Below, piece after piece: positions 1-8,934 of a stretch of 64,000 nucleotides of DNA. The stretch is from Actinoplanes philippinensis (GTDB lineage Bacteria; Actinomycetota; Actinomycetes; Mycobacteriales; Micromonosporaceae), in the NCBI RefSeq assembly GCF_900113015.1, contig NZ_FONV01000007.1, positions 434,001 to 498,000 on the forward strand, read 5' to 3'. Each line of letters starts with the position of its first letter. The stretch's first letter is position 1. The notes beneath the pieces are model-generated. The model saw only the letters and a program-made list of their open reading frames with translations, had not been told where the DNA came from and did no database searches. A program made the translations under genes and the position numbers.

Positions 1-921
1 TCCTTCCAGCTGGCTGTCGGCCTGGTCGCGCCCGCCCAGCCGGCGCAGTCCCAGCGCCAGCAACAGTCCGACGAGCACCAGGATGACAGCGATCGCGCTG
101 GCCGGCCCCATCAGGTTGGCCTTGAATCCGCGCTGGTACATGTCGACGGCGAGGGCCTGCGTGGCGCCGCCGGGACCGCCGGCGGTGAGCACCCAGATCA
201 GGTCGAAGAAGGTCAGCGACCCGACGACCATCAGCGTCGACGAGGTGATGATCGTGTACTTGAGCTGCGGCAGAGTGATGCTGAAGAACTGGCGGATCCG
301 GCCGGCCCCGTCGATCTGGGCCGCCTCGTACATCGAGGCCGGGATCTGGCGTACCCCGCCCTGGTAGATCAGCGAGTGGAACGGGATGAACTGCCAGGAC
401 ACCACGAACACCACGACGCCGAGCGCCAGGGTGCCGTCGCCGAGCCAGTCCTGCTGCAGGAACGGGAAGCCGAGCCCGGCGCCGAGCCCGAAGTTGGGGT
501 CGAGCAGCGCCTTGTAGGTGATCGAGATGGCGGCCTGGCTGAGCAGCAGCGGGATGAAGTAGAGCACCGCCAGCACCGCGCGGTAGCGGTGCCGGGCCGC
601 GAGGAACACCCCGATCAGGATCGAGAGCGGCGTCTGCACCAGCCAGGACAACGCCATGATCAGGAAGGTGACCCAGAGCGCGTGCGGCAGGTCCGGGTCG
701 GCCAGCACCGTACGCCAGCTGTCCAGCCCGGAGAAGGGGATGTCGGTGGTCTGGCCGGTCCACGAGCTGAAGCTGAGCACCAGCACGCCGAGCAGCGGAA
801 CCACCCCGAAGAGGGTGAACGCGATCAGGGCCGGCCAGGCCATCCACGAGACGGACCCGCTCCCCCCGGCGTTGTTGCTGCCGGGGGGAGCGGTCCGCAC
901 CACAGGCGGAGCTATCGTCAT
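1..921 (-). CDS. ABC sugar transporter permease (MalF type), 3' end cut by window
   Basis: Inner-membrane subunit of a carbohydrate ABC importer. 307 residues are visible and the C-terminus runs off the window edge, probably by only a few residues. Several hydrophobic segments are present (first one near residues 30-50), and the EAA-loop signature for contact with the ATPase lies around residues 195-215 (YEAAQIDGAG). The ATG overlaps the stop of the binding-protein gene upstream (ATGA), so the two are translationally coupled. The neighbouring GH3 beta-xylosidase suggests xylobiose or another xylo-oligosaccharide as substrate. The second permease is presumably just outside the window. The family is clear; the substrate is inferred from context. 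Confidence 0.9.
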   Translation of the reverse strand, partial: MTIAPPVVRTAPPGSNNAGGSGSVSWMAWPALIAFTLFGVVPLLGVLVLSFSSWTGQTTDIPFSGLDSWRTVLADPDLPHALWVTFLIMALSWLVQTPLSILIGVFLAARHRYRAVLAVLYFIPLLLSQAAISITYKALLDPNFGLGAGLGFPFLQQDWLGDGTLALGVVVFVVSWQFIPFHSLIYQGGVRQIPASMYEAAQIDGAGRIRQFFSITLPQLKYTIITSSTLMVVGSLTFFDLIWVLTAGGPGGATQALAVDMYQRGFKANLMGPASAIAVILVLVGLLLALGLRRLGGRDQADSQLEG

Positions 922-2234
922 TTCCCGATGACCGCGTTCATGTTGTCGGCGAACTGCTGCGGACCGATCGACTGGGTGAACAGCTTCGAGATGTTGGACA
1001 GCAGGGTCTCCGCGGCGGTCGGGCTGAGCGCCTGGTCCCACGACTGGGCGAACACCTTGGCGTTGCTGGCCACACCGTAGACGAACTTGAGGAAGTCGGC
1101 GTCCGGCGAGGAGGCGAGCTTGGCGTCGGCGCCCTTGATGATCGGCACACCGCCGGTCTTGATCCAGTCGGACTGCTCGGTGTCGTCGAGCAGGCTGGTG
1201 AAGAACTTCTTGGCGATGTCCTTCTGCTCGGCCGAGGCCTTGGAGGAGATCGACAGGTACTGGCCGGCGTTGCCGACGGTGTCGTTCGGGTCGCCCTTGC
1301 CGCCGTCGACGCCCGGGAAGTTCATGTAGCCCAGCTTGCCGTCCTTGATGAACGAGCCGCCCTGGGCCTGGATGATGCCGTACGACCAGCTGCCGTGCAG
1401 CATCATGGCCGCCTTGCCCTTGTAGAGCAGGGCCTGGTCGGCGTTGGAGTCGGCGGTGATCGAGGAGAAGCCCTTGACGAAGCCGTCCGCCTTGATCAGG
1501 TCCTGGATCTTGGTGAGCGCGTCGATGGCGAGCGGGTTGCTCCAGGCGTTGGCCTTGCCCTCGAAGACGTCACCGAAGACCGACGGGCCGCCGATGCGGT
1601 CGAAGAGGAACTCCAGCCACATCATGTTGGTCCAGCGGGACTGCCCGCCGAGGGAGAACGGCGCGATGCCCTTGGCGTTGAACTTCGGCACCAGGTCCAT
1701 GATCTCGCCCCACGACTGCGGCGGGGTGAGGTTGTTGTCGGCGAAGACCTGCTTGTTGTAGAAGAGCACGATCGGCTGCACGGTCTCGGCCGGCATCGCG
1801 TAGATCTTGCCGTTGATCGTGGCCGGCCCGAAGGAGGCCGGGAAGAGCCGGTCCTTGACCGCGGCGTTCTGCCCGAACCAGTCGGTGAGGTCCTCGACCT
1901 GGCCGCCGTCGACGTAGCTCTTCAGACCGCCGCCGCCCCAGCCCCAGATGATCGTCGGCGGCTGCCCGGCGCCCAGCGCGGTCTTGAGCTTGTCCTTGTA
2001 GGCGTCGTTCTGGAACGCCGTGGGCTTGATCGGGGAGTTCGGGTTGGCCTTGTTGAACCGCTCCACGGCCCCGGTGCGGACCGACTCACCGGGCGGGCCG
2101 CTGAGGAACCAGTAGGACGCTTCGCCCGCCTTGGCGGTGCCACCGCCACCGGCCGGACCGGACGTGCCACAGGCGGCGAGCGCGGCACTGGCGGCGGCGC
2201 CGGCGCCGAGGGTCAAGAAATTCCTGCGCTTCAC
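918..2234 (-). CDS. ABC sugar-binding lipoprotein (BxlE-like)
   Basis: Extracellular solute-binding protein, family 1, 438 aa, anchored as a lipoprotein. The chosen GTG start has GGAG six bases upstream and gives a short twin-arginine-like signal (KRRNFLTLGAG) with a lipobox ending at Cys22; a longer reading to an upstream ATG would bury this signal. The mature part has the usual maltose/xylobiose-binding layout (ASYWFLSGP near the start, then IYAMPAETVQPIVLFYNK mid-protein). It is first in an operon with the permease and divergent from a GH3 beta-xylosidase, an arrangement like the bxl loci of Streptomyces. Xylobiose is therefore the likely ligand, but this is inference from context. Confidence 0.9.
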   Translation of the reverse strand: MKRRNFLTLGAGAAASAALAACGTSGPAGGGGTAKAGEASYWFLSGPPGESVRTGAVERFNKANPNSPIKPTAFQNDAYKDKLKTALGAGQPPTIIWGWGGGGLKSYVDGGQVEDLTDWFGQNAAVKDRLFPASFGPATINGKIYAMPAETVQPIVLFYNKQVFADNNLTPPQSWGEIMDLVPKFNAKGIAPFSLGGQSRWTNMMWLEFLFDRIGGPSVFGDVFEGKANAWSNPLAIDALTKIQDLIKADGFVKGFSSITADSNADQALLYKGKAAMMLHGSWSYGIIQAQGGSFIKDGKLGYMNFPGVDGGKGDPNDTVGNAGQYLSISSKASAEQKDIAKKFFTSLLDDTEQSDWIKTGGVPIIKGADAKLASSPDADFLKFVYGVASNAKVFAQSWDQALSPTAAETLLSNISKLFTQSIGPQQFADNMNAVIGK

Positions 2235-2278
2235 GCTGATCTCCGTTGTCTGACGCAAATTAGGAGCGGAACCACTGC

Positions 2279-2289
2279 CGAAAGTTTCG
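2279..2289. promoter_or_regulatory. Palindrome CGAAAGTTTCG, candidate sugar-repressor operator 1
   Basis: An 11-bp palindrome with one central base, 44 bp upstream of the binding-protein start. The same 11-mer recurs at 2450-2460 before the divergent GH3 gene. It fits the CGAA-N-TTCG inverted repeat described for the xylobiose repressor BxlR and seen near Streptomyces xylanase genes (from memory of the literature). The regulator itself is not in this window. Confidence 0.6.
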
Positions 2290-2449
2290 AGTGACAGCTG
2301 CAAATTAACGCGAGGTTTCGTTAACGTAGGGTTTCGCCGTGACGAGTGTCAAGACTCTTGCCCTAACCGTGCCCGGAGCGCGAGAGTTAGCAACGCCGCC
2401 GGGCGCGTCACCGTTCGCCGCGGCCCGCCGGCCCGCCGCTTGACGGCAC

Positions 2450-2460
2450 CGAAAGTTTCG
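2450..2460. promoter_or_regulatory. Palindrome CGAAAGTTTCG, candidate sugar-repressor operator 2
   Basis: Exact second copy of the 11-mer at 2279-2289. It ends at the first base of the Shine-Dalgarno GGAGG (2460-2464) of the GH3 gene, so a bound repressor would block early transcription of the enzyme gene. Further TTTCGTT half-site-like strings lie between the two copies (around 2312-2335) and just after the second. Confidence 0.6.
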
Positions 2461-2469
2461 GAGGTTTCG

Positions 2470-4818
2470 TTGACAACACATCCCTGGCAAGATCCGGCGC
2501 TGCCGGTTCCCGAGCGGGTCGAGGCACTGCTCGCCGCGATGACGCTCGAGGAGAAGGTGGCCCAGCTCGGCAGCCGGTGGATCGGCAAGGACAAGGGCGC
2601 CACCGGCCCGGCCGGACCCGAGCCGGAGCACGAGCACTCGGTCGCCCCGATGGAGAGCGAGTTCAGCGGGGGCCCCGCGCTTGAGGACGCCAGCCGGCAC
2701 GGTCTCGGCCAGCTCACCCGGATCTACGGCAGCTACCCCATCACCGTCGCTGAGGGTACCGCCGAGCTCGTCCGCCAGCAGCGGATCGTGATGGCCTCGT
2801 CGCGGCTCGGGATCCCGGCGATGGTGCACGAGGAGTGCCTCACCGGGTTCACCATGCACGGCGCGTCGGTCTATCCGTCCGCGATCAACTGGGGCGCCAC
2901 GTTCGACCCCGAGCTGATCGAGCGGATGGCCGCGGCGATCGGGCGGGACATGGCGGCGCTCGGGGTGCACCAGGCGCTCGCCCCGGTCCTCGACGTGGTC
3001 CGCGACTACCGGTGGGGCCGGGTGGAGGAGTCCATCGGCGAGGACCCCTACCTGGTCGGGCGGGTGGGGTCGGCGTACGTCCGCGGTCTGCAGAGTTCCG
3101 GGGTCCTGGCCACGCTCAAGCACTTCGCCGGTTACTCCGCCTCCCGCGGCGCCCGCAACCACGGCCCGGTGCCGATGGGCCGTCGGGAGCTGCTCGACAT
3201 GATCCTCCCACCGTTCGAGGCCGCCGTCCGCGACGGCGCCGGATCGGTGATGAACTCGTACTCCGACGTCGACGGGGTGCCCGCCGGCGCCGACTCCTGG
3301 CTGCTCACCGACCTGCTGCGGGACGAGTGGGGCTTCACCGGCACGGTCGTCTCGGACTACTGGGCGGTGCCGTTCCTGGCGAGCATGCACGGCATCGCGG
3401 CCGACGACGGCGGCGCCGGGGCGCGCGCGCTGGAGGCCGGCATCGACGTGGAGCTGCCGGACACCATCGGCTACGGCGCCGAGATGGTCGCCCGGGTCCG
3501 GTCCGGCGAGCTGGACGAGTCGTACGTGGAACGCGCCGCCCGCCGGGTCCTGACCCAGAAGGCCGAGCTGGGCCTGCTCGATCCGGAGTGGACCCCGGAG
3601 GCCTCGGTGGCCACGTCGGGACAGGTGGTGCTGGACTCCGCGGCCAACCGGGAGCTGGCCCGCGAGGTGGCCGAGCGGTCGATCGTGCTGCTCGACCCGG
3701 GTGACGCGCTGCCGCTGTCCGGCACGGGGCGGATCGCGGTGGTCGGCCCGTGCGCCGACGACGCCCGTACCTTCCTGGGCTGTTACGCCTTCGCCAACCA
3801 CGTGCTCCCCCGCTATCCGGGCGTCGAGCCGGAGATCGCGCTGCCGACCGCGGCCGAGTCGTTGCGGGCCGAGTTCGCCGACGCCACGTTCGCGTACGCC
3901 CGGGGCTGCGCCGTCGACGGCGACGACCGGTCCGGGTTCGCCGAGGCGGTGGACGCCGCCCGGGACGCCGACGTGTGCCTGGCGTTCGTCGGCGACCTGG
4001 CCGGCCTGTTCGGCAAGGGCACCTCGGGCGAGGGCTGCGACGCCGCCGACCTGCGGCTGCCCGGCGTCCAGGCGGACCTCGTCGAAGCGCTTCTCGCGAC
4101 CGGCACTCCGGTGGTGGTGGTCGTGGTCTCCGGCCGGCCGTACGCGCTGGGCGAGTTCGCCGACCGGGCCGCCGCCCTGGTGCAGGCGTTCATGCCGGGT
4201 GAGGAGGGCGGCCCGGCGATCGCCGGCGTGCTCTCCGGCCGGGTGCAGCCCAGCGGCAAGCTGCCGGTGCAGATCCCGCGGACCCCGGGTGGCCAGCCCG
4301 GCACCTACCTGCAGCCCCGGCTCGGCGCGGTGCACACCGGCACCAGCAACCTGGACCCGACGCCGCTGTTCGCGTTCGGGCACGGCCGGTCGTACACCAC
4401 GTTCGAGGTCGGCGACCTGCGCCTGTCGGACACCCGGGTGCCGACCGACGGCGAGTTCACCGCGACGGTACGGGTGCGCAACACCGGTGGCCGGGACGGC
4501 GCCGAGGTGGTGCAGCTGTACCTGTCGGACCCGGTCGCCCAGGTCACCCGTCCGGTCATTCAGCTGGCCGGCTTCCAGCGGGTGGAGCTGGCCGCCGGCG
4601 CCGCGGCGGACGTCGTCTTCCGGGTGCACACCGACCGTACGGCTTTCACCGGCCGTGATTTGAAACGTATCGTCGAGCCCGGTGAGCTGCGGGTTCTCGC
4701 CGGCACGTCGGCCGGCGACCTGCCCTGTGCGGCGACCGTCGAGCTGACCGGGCCGGTCCGCCCGGCGGGGCCCGGACGGGTCATCACCACACCGGTGGAG
4801 GTGCTGCCGGAACACTAG
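2470..4818 (+). CDS. GH3 beta-xylosidase / beta-glucosidase, cytoplasmic
   Basis: Glycoside hydrolase family 3, 782 aa, no signal peptide, expected to cleave imported oligosaccharides inside the cell. The TTG start at 2470 is preferred over TTG 2440 because GGAGG lies five bases upstream and the upstream stretch is occupied by the operator palindrome. Order: GH3 N-terminal barrel with the substrate-binding KHFAGYSASRGARNHG stretch; nucleophile Asp296 in VVSDYW; GH3 C-terminal alpha/beta domain; C-terminal fibronectin-III-like domain (about residues 650-770). The SDYW rather than SDW nucleophile motif and the divergent sugar importer support a beta-xylosidase acting on xylobiose. Beta-glucosidase remains possible. 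Confidence 0.88.
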   Translation: MTTHPWQDPALPVPERVEALLAAMTLEEKVAQLGSRWIGKDKGATGPAGPEPEHEHSVAPMESEFSGGPALEDASRHGLGQLTRIYGSYPITVAEGTAELVRQQRIVMASSRLGIPAMVHEECLTGFTMHGASVYPSAINWGATFDPELIERMAAAIGRDMAALGVHQALAPVLDVVRDYRWGRVEESIGEDPYLVGRVGSAYVRGLQSSGVLATLKHFAGYSASRGARNHGPVPMGRRELLDMILPPFEAAVRDGAGSVMNSYSDVDGVPAGADSWLLTDLLRDEWGFTGTVVSDYWAVPFLASMHGIAADDGGAGARALEAGIDVELPDTIGYGAEMVARVRSGELDESYVERAARRVLTQKAELGLLDPEWTPEASVATSGQVVLDSAANRELAREVAERSIVLLDPGDALPLSGTGRIAVVGPCADDARTFLGCYAFANHVLPRYPGVEPEIALPTAAESLRAEFADATFAYARGCAVDGDDRSGFAEAVDAARDADVCLAFVGDLAGLFGKGTSGEGCDAADLRLPGVQADLVEALLATGTPVVVVVVSGRPYALGEFADRAAALVQAFMPGEEGGPAIAGVLSGRVQPSGKLPVQIPRTPGGQPGTYLQPRLGAVHTGTSNLDPTPLFAFGHGRSYTTFEVGDLRLSDTRVPTDGEFTATVRVRNTGGRDGAEVVQLYLSDPVAQVTRPVIQLAGFQRVELAAGAAADVVFRVHTDRTAFTGRDLKRIVEPGELRVLAGTSAGDLPCAATVELTGPVRPAGPGRVITTPVEVLPEH

Positions 4819-4827
4819 GCTGAGACC

Positions 4828-5581
4828 GTGCCCCGACGTGACCTGCTGCATGTGGACACCGCGGCGATCCTGCTGCTGGACGACCACTCCGGGCACCTGG
4901 TCGCGACCGCGGCCAAGGCCTGAAGGAGGAGGTGCGGGCCGGGTTCCGGGTGGCGGTGGGGCGCGGGTTCGCCGGCCGGATCGCGGCGGCCCGCACCGCG
5001 GTCCGGCTCGTCGACGTCCGGCCCGGCGACGTGGTCAACCCGATCCTGACGGCGAAGGGCATCCGCTCGCTGCTGGGCGTGCCGATCCTGGCGCTGCAGC
5101 GCAGCCTGCTGCCGGCCCGCCTGCCGTCGGTGCCTAGCGTCGACCTGGCCGCGCGGTATGTTCCGGGCCACGCCACCGGGATCGGCGGCGGCAGCCTCAC
5201 CACCGCCCTCTACGCGATGATCAGTCCGGGCCGGGACCGGGCGGTGATCTCCACGGCCGGGCACCCGTGCCCGGTGCTGGCCGAACCGGACGGGGCGGCC
5301 GGCTGGCCGCGGTGCCGGTGGACCCGCCGCTCGGGGTGCCGCACCCGGTCCGGCCGCGGCGCAGCACCACCGTCGCGCCGGTGCCGGGCGCGCTGCTGCT
5401 GTGCTACACCGACGGGCTGGTGGAGCGGCGCGGCGAGGTGATCGACACCGGGCTGGACCGGCTGGTCGCGACGGTTCGGGCCGACACACCGGAGGTGGTC
5501 TGCGCTACCGTCATGTCGGACGCCGCCGACGCGTCGCCCTCCGACGACGTCGCGGTTCTCGCCGTTCGCCGTCACGGATGA
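4828..5581 (+). pseudogene. Decayed GAF-PP2C (SpoIIE/RsbU-type) phosphatase
   Basis: Remnant of a sensor phosphatase that would dephosphorylate an anti-anti-sigma factor. Frame 1 from GTG 4828 encodes the start of a GAF domain (LLHVDTAAILLLDDHSGHLV) and stops at 4921-4923. Loss of a single base there moves the reading to another frame, which continues with EEVRAGFRVAVGRGFAGRI up to GVPIL. The text then jumps directly to the linker ALQRSLLPARLP and to ARYVPG, so the rest of GAF and the metal-binding GGDWYD part of PP2C are missing. After about 5300 a second frameshift restores the C-terminal PP2C pieces (ALLLCYTDGLVERRGEVID, then SPSDDVAVLAVR). At least two frameshifts and two internal deletions rule out a functional enzyme. 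Confidence 0.85.
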
Positions 5582-5721
5582 CGACCGGTGTGTCACCGTT
5601 CCATGGCAGGTTCGTTACCGGTCCCGGATCCTACGGAAATATTGCCGTGAACTCTTGTTCGCAACGGATTCAGCAGAAAAGATGGGGCCGAATTCGCTGA
5701 TACCACAGCTGGAGGCGCCGG

Positions 5722-7158
5722 ATGACCGCGAAGACGGTACTGCACAATCTCATCGGGGGCGAAGCCGTCGCGCCCGTCGAGGGGCGGTACTCCGATCTCA
5801 TCGACCCGTCCACCGGTGAGGTGTTCGCCTCGGCGCCGGTCTCCGGGTCCGAGGACGTCGACCGGGCCATGACCGCCGCCTCCGCCGCGTTCCAGCAGTG
5901 GCGCGACACCACCCCCGGCGAGCGGCAGCGGGCTCTGCTGAAGTTCGCCGACGCCATCGAGGCGCGCGCCGACGAGCTGGTCGCCGCCGAGTCGAAGAAC
6001 ACCGGCAAGCCGCTCGGCCTGACCGCCAGCGAGGAGCTGCCGCCGGCCATCGACCACCTGCGGTTCTTCGCGGGCGCCGCCCGGGTGCTGGAGGGCCGCT
6101 CGGCCGGGCAGTACATGAACGGCTTCGAGAGCTACGTGCGCCGCGAGCCGATCGGCGTCTGCGCGCAGGTCACCCCGTGGAACTATCCGCTGCTGATGGC
6201 GATGTGGAAGATCGCGCCGGCGCTGGCCGCGGGCAACGCCGTGGTGCTCAAGCCCTCCGACACCACCCCGGTCACCAGCGTGCTGCTGGCCGAGATCGCC
6301 GCCGAGTTCCTGCCGGCCGGTCTGTTCAACGTGGTCCTCGGCGACCGCGACACCGGCCGCGCCCTGGTCACCCACCGGACTCCGCAGATGGTGTCGATCA
6401 CCGGCTCGGTCCGGGCCGGCATGGAGGTGGCCGGCAGCGCCGCCGCCGACCTCAAGCGCACCCACCTGGAGCTGGGCGGCAAGGCCCCGGTCGTGGTCTT
6501 CGACGACGCCGACGTGGAGGCGGCCGCCGCGTCGATCGCCGAGGCCGGCTACTTCAACGCCGGGCAGGACTGCACCGCCGCCACCCGCGTGCTGGCCTCG
6601 GCCGGCGTCCACGACGACTTCGTGGCCGCCCTCGCCGAGCAGGCCCGCCAGACCAGGACCGGCGCCCCGGACCAGGAGGACGTGCTCTACGGCCCGGTCA
6701 ACAACGCCTCGCAGCTGGAGCGGGTGGCCGGTTTCATCGACCGGCTGCCGGACCACGCCGTGCTGCAGGCCGGTGGCTCGCGGGTCGGCGACCGGGGCTT
6801 CTTCTACTCCCCCACGGTCGTCTCCGGGCTGCGGCAGGACGACGAGATCATCCAGAACGAGGTCTTCGGCCCGGTCATCACCGTGCAGAAGTTCGGTGAC
6901 GAGGACGAGGCGGTCGCCTACGCCAACGGCGTCGAGTACGCCCTGGCCTCCAGCGTGTGGACGAAGGACCACGGCCGGGCCATGCGGATGACGCAGCGGC
7001 TCGACTTCGGCTGCGTCTGGGTCAACTGCCACATCCCGCTGGTCGCCGAGATGCCGCACGGCGGGTTCAAGCACTCCGGGCACGGCAAGGACCTGTCGGT
7101 GTACGGGTTCGAGGACTACACCCGCATCAAGCACGTCATGCACAACGTGGGGGCCTGA
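5722..7158 (+). CDS. Aminobutyraldehyde dehydrogenase (first copy)
   Basis: NAD(P)-dependent aldehyde dehydrogenase, 478 aa, expected to oxidise 4-aminobutanal from putrescine to GABA in the cytoplasm. Catalytic Cys284 lies in FNAGQDCTAATRV and general base Glu250 in LELGGK; the NAD-fold motif PWNYPLLMAMWK precedes them. GGAGG sits six bases before the ATG. The gabT start is two bases past the stop, so the pair forms an operon matching successive steps of putrescine catabolism. It is strongly similar along its length to the ALDH at 24710-26161. The exact aldehyde is inferred from neighbours. Confidence 0.9.
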   Translation: MTAKTVLHNLIGGEAVAPVEGRYSDLIDPSTGEVFASAPVSGSEDVDRAMTAASAAFQQWRDTTPGERQRALLKFADAIEARADELVAAESKNTGKPLGLTASEELPPAIDHLRFFAGAARVLEGRSAGQYMNGFESYVRREPIGVCAQVTPWNYPLLMAMWKIAPALAAGNAVVLKPSDTTPVTSVLLAEIAAEFLPAGLFNVVLGDRDTGRALVTHRTPQMVSITGSVRAGMEVAGSAAADLKRTHLELGGKAPVVVFDDADVEAAAASIAEAGYFNAGQDCTAATRVLASAGVHDDFVAALAEQARQTRTGAPDQEDVLYGPVNNASQLERVAGFIDRLPDHAVLQAGGSRVGDRGFFYSPTVVSGLRQDDEIIQNEVFGPVITVQKFGDEDEAVAYANGVEYALASSVWTKDHGRAMRMTQRLDFGCVWVNCHIPLVAEMPHGGFKHSGHGKDLSVYGFEDYTRIKHVMHNVGA

Positions 7159-7160
7159 CC

Positions 7161-8426
7161 GTGACCAGCTCGGAGGAGTTGCACAAGCGGCGGCTCGCGG
7201 CCGTCGCCAAGGGTGTCGGGTCGGTGATCCCGAGCTACGTCGCCTCGGCCGGAGGTGGCACCCTCACCGACGTCGACGGCCGGGAGTGGATCGACTTCGC
7301 GTCCGGGATCGCGGTCACCAACGTGGGCAACGCCGCCCCGCGGGTGGTCGAGGCGGTCCGCGCGCAGGTCGAGCGGTTCACCCACACCTGTTTCATGGTG
7401 GCCCCCTACGAGTCGTACGTGACGGTCTGCGAGCAGCTGATCGACCTGACGCCGGGGAGCTTCGAGAAGCGGGCCGCGCTGTTCAACTCGGGCGCCGAGG
7501 CGGTGGAAAATGCCGTCAAGATCGCCCGGCACGCGACCGGGCGGCCGGCCGTCGTCGTGTTCGACCACGCCTACCACGGCCGGACCAACCTGACGATGGC
7601 GCTGACCGCCAAGAACATGCCGTACAAGCACCGGTTCGGCCCGTTCGCCCCGGAGGTCTACCGGGCGCCGATGTCGTACCCGCTGCGCGACGGCGGACTG
7701 ACCGGTCCGGAAGCCGCCCGCCGCGCGATCGACGTGATCGAGAAGCAGGTCGGCGGGTCGAACGTGGCCGCCGTGCTGATCGAGCCGATCCAGGGCGAGG
7801 GCGGTTTCGTGGTGCCGGCGCCGGGCTTCCTGCCGGCCGTCGCGGCGTGGGCGAAGGCGAACGGGGCGGTCTTCATCGCCGACGAGATCCAGACCGGGTT
7901 CGCGCGTACCGGGCAGTGGTTCGCCTCCGAGGACGAGGGCCTGGAGCCGGATCTGATCACCACGGCCAAGGGCATGGGCGGCGGGCTGCCGATCGCCGGT
8001 GTCGTCGGGCGGGCCGATCTGATGGACGCGGTGCACGCCGGTGGGCTGGGCGGCACGTACGGCGGCAACCCGGTGGCCTGCGCGGCCGCCCTCGCCGCCA
8101 TCGAGACCATGCGCGAGCTGGACCTGAACGCCGCGGCCCGGCGCATCGGCGACACCATCAAGGCGGCGCTCGCCGACCTCGATCCGGGTGTCGCCGAGGT
8201 GCGTGGCCGTGGGGCGATGATCGCCATGGAGTTCGTGATCCCCGGAACGATCGAACCCGACGCGACCCGCACCGCGGCCGTGTCGAAGGCCTGCCACGAG
8301 GCCGGGCTGCTCACGCTGACCTGCGGCACCTACGGCAACGTGCTGCGTTTCCTGCCGCCGCTGGTCATTCCGGACGAGGATCTGCGCCGCGGACTCGACA
8401 TCCTCCGCGCCGCTCTGCTCACCTGA
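7161..8426 (+). CDS. gabT: 4-aminobutyrate aminotransferase
   Basis: Class III PLP-dependent aminotransferase, 421 aa, transferring the amino group of GABA to 2-oxoglutarate and giving succinate semialdehyde. Signatures: NSGAEAVENAVKIAR for cofactor phosphate binding, HAYHGRTNLTMALTAK, EPIQGEGGF, the Asp of IADEIQTGFARTG, and Schiff-base Lys270 in TTAKGMGGG. The GTG start is two bases after the ALDH stop, with only a weak G-rich ribosome site, consistent with coupling. Length and motifs match bacterial GabT well. Confidence 0.92.
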   Translation: MTSSEELHKRRLAAVAKGVGSVIPSYVASAGGGTLTDVDGREWIDFASGIAVTNVGNAAPRVVEAVRAQVERFTHTCFMVAPYESYVTVCEQLIDLTPGSFEKRAALFNSGAEAVENAVKIARHATGRPAVVVFDHAYHGRTNLTMALTAKNMPYKHRFGPFAPEVYRAPMSYPLRDGGLTGPEAARRAIDVIEKQVGGSNVAAVLIEPIQGEGGFVVPAPGFLPAVAAWAKANGAVFIADEIQTGFARTGQWFASEDEGLEPDLITTAKGMGGGLPIAGVVGRADLMDAVHAGGLGGTYGGNPVACAAALAAIETMRELDLNAAARRIGDTIKAALADLDPGVAEVRGRGAMIAMEFVIPGTIEPDATRTAAVSKACHEAGLLTLTCGTYGNVLRFLPPLVIPDEDLRRGLDILRAALLT

Positions 8427-8474
8427 CGGGCGACCCCTTTGCTGACGTCAAGCGTTCCAGGGAAGAATCGCGGC

Positions 8475-8930
8475 GTGACGGACGTGACGCTGGACGATAC
8501 GAACAAACTGATCATCGAGCATCTGCAGCGTGACGGCCGCATGTCGTACGCCACGCTGGCCAAGACGATCGGTCTCTCCGAGGCCGCGGTGCGCCAGCGC
8601 GTGCAACGGCTCCTGGACAACGGGCTGATGCAGATCGTGGCGGTCACCGACCCGCTGACGCTGGGCTTCGCCCGGCAGGCGATGGTCGGGCTGCGGGTCA
8701 ACGGCAACCTGCGGACGATCGCCGACCGGATCGCCGAGATCCCCGAGGTCGACTACGTGGTGATCTGCGCCGGGCGCTACGACCTGCTCGTCGAGCTGGT
8801 CTGCACCGACGACGAGCACCTGCTCGACATCCTCAACGAGAAGGTGCGCACCATCGAGGGCGTCACCGAGGCCGACACCTTCATGTATCTGCGGCTCGCC
8901 AAACAGACCTACGCCTGGGGAACACGGTAA
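8475..8930 (+). CDS. Lrp/AsnC-family transcriptional regulator
   Basis: 151-aa feast/famine regulator. The N-terminal winged helix (about residues 5-55, with LAKTIGLSEAAVRQRVQRLL as recognition part) is followed by an RAM/AsnC effector domain (about 65-150). The GTG at 8475 is chosen because the protein then starts like Lrp homologues; an upstream in-frame start at 8439 would only add non-conserved residues. No Shine-Dalgarno is visible, but AAGAAT six bases upstream with TTGCTG 18 bp before it would give a leaderless transcript. It sits between gabT and an FAD oxidase, so it probably controls this putrescine/GABA cluster (inference). Confidence 0.88.
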   Translation: MTDVTLDDTNKLIIEHLQRDGRMSYATLAKTIGLSEAAVRQRVQRLLDNGLMQIVAVTDPLTLGFARQAMVGLRVNGNLRTIADRIAEIPEVDYVVICAGRYDLLVELVCTDDEHLLDILNEKVRTIEGVTEADTFMYLRLAKQTYAWGTR

Positions 8931-8934
8931 CCAC

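Noticed and set aside
376..1080. Long open frame on the plus strand opposite the permease and binding-protein genes
   Set aside because: Antisense shadow caused by high GC; Arg/Glu/His/Pro-rich text without motifs, while the minus strand encodes clear transporter proteins.
2305..4896. 863-codon minus-strand frame opposite the GH3 gene
   Set aside because: Shadow of the GH3 gene; composition is Arg/Gly/His/Val-rich and motif-free.
5593..7143. 516-codon minus-strand frame opposite the first aldehyde dehydrogenase
   Set aside because: Antisense of a gene with all ALDH catalytic residues; the same kind of shadow appears opposite the second ALDH at 24848-26230.
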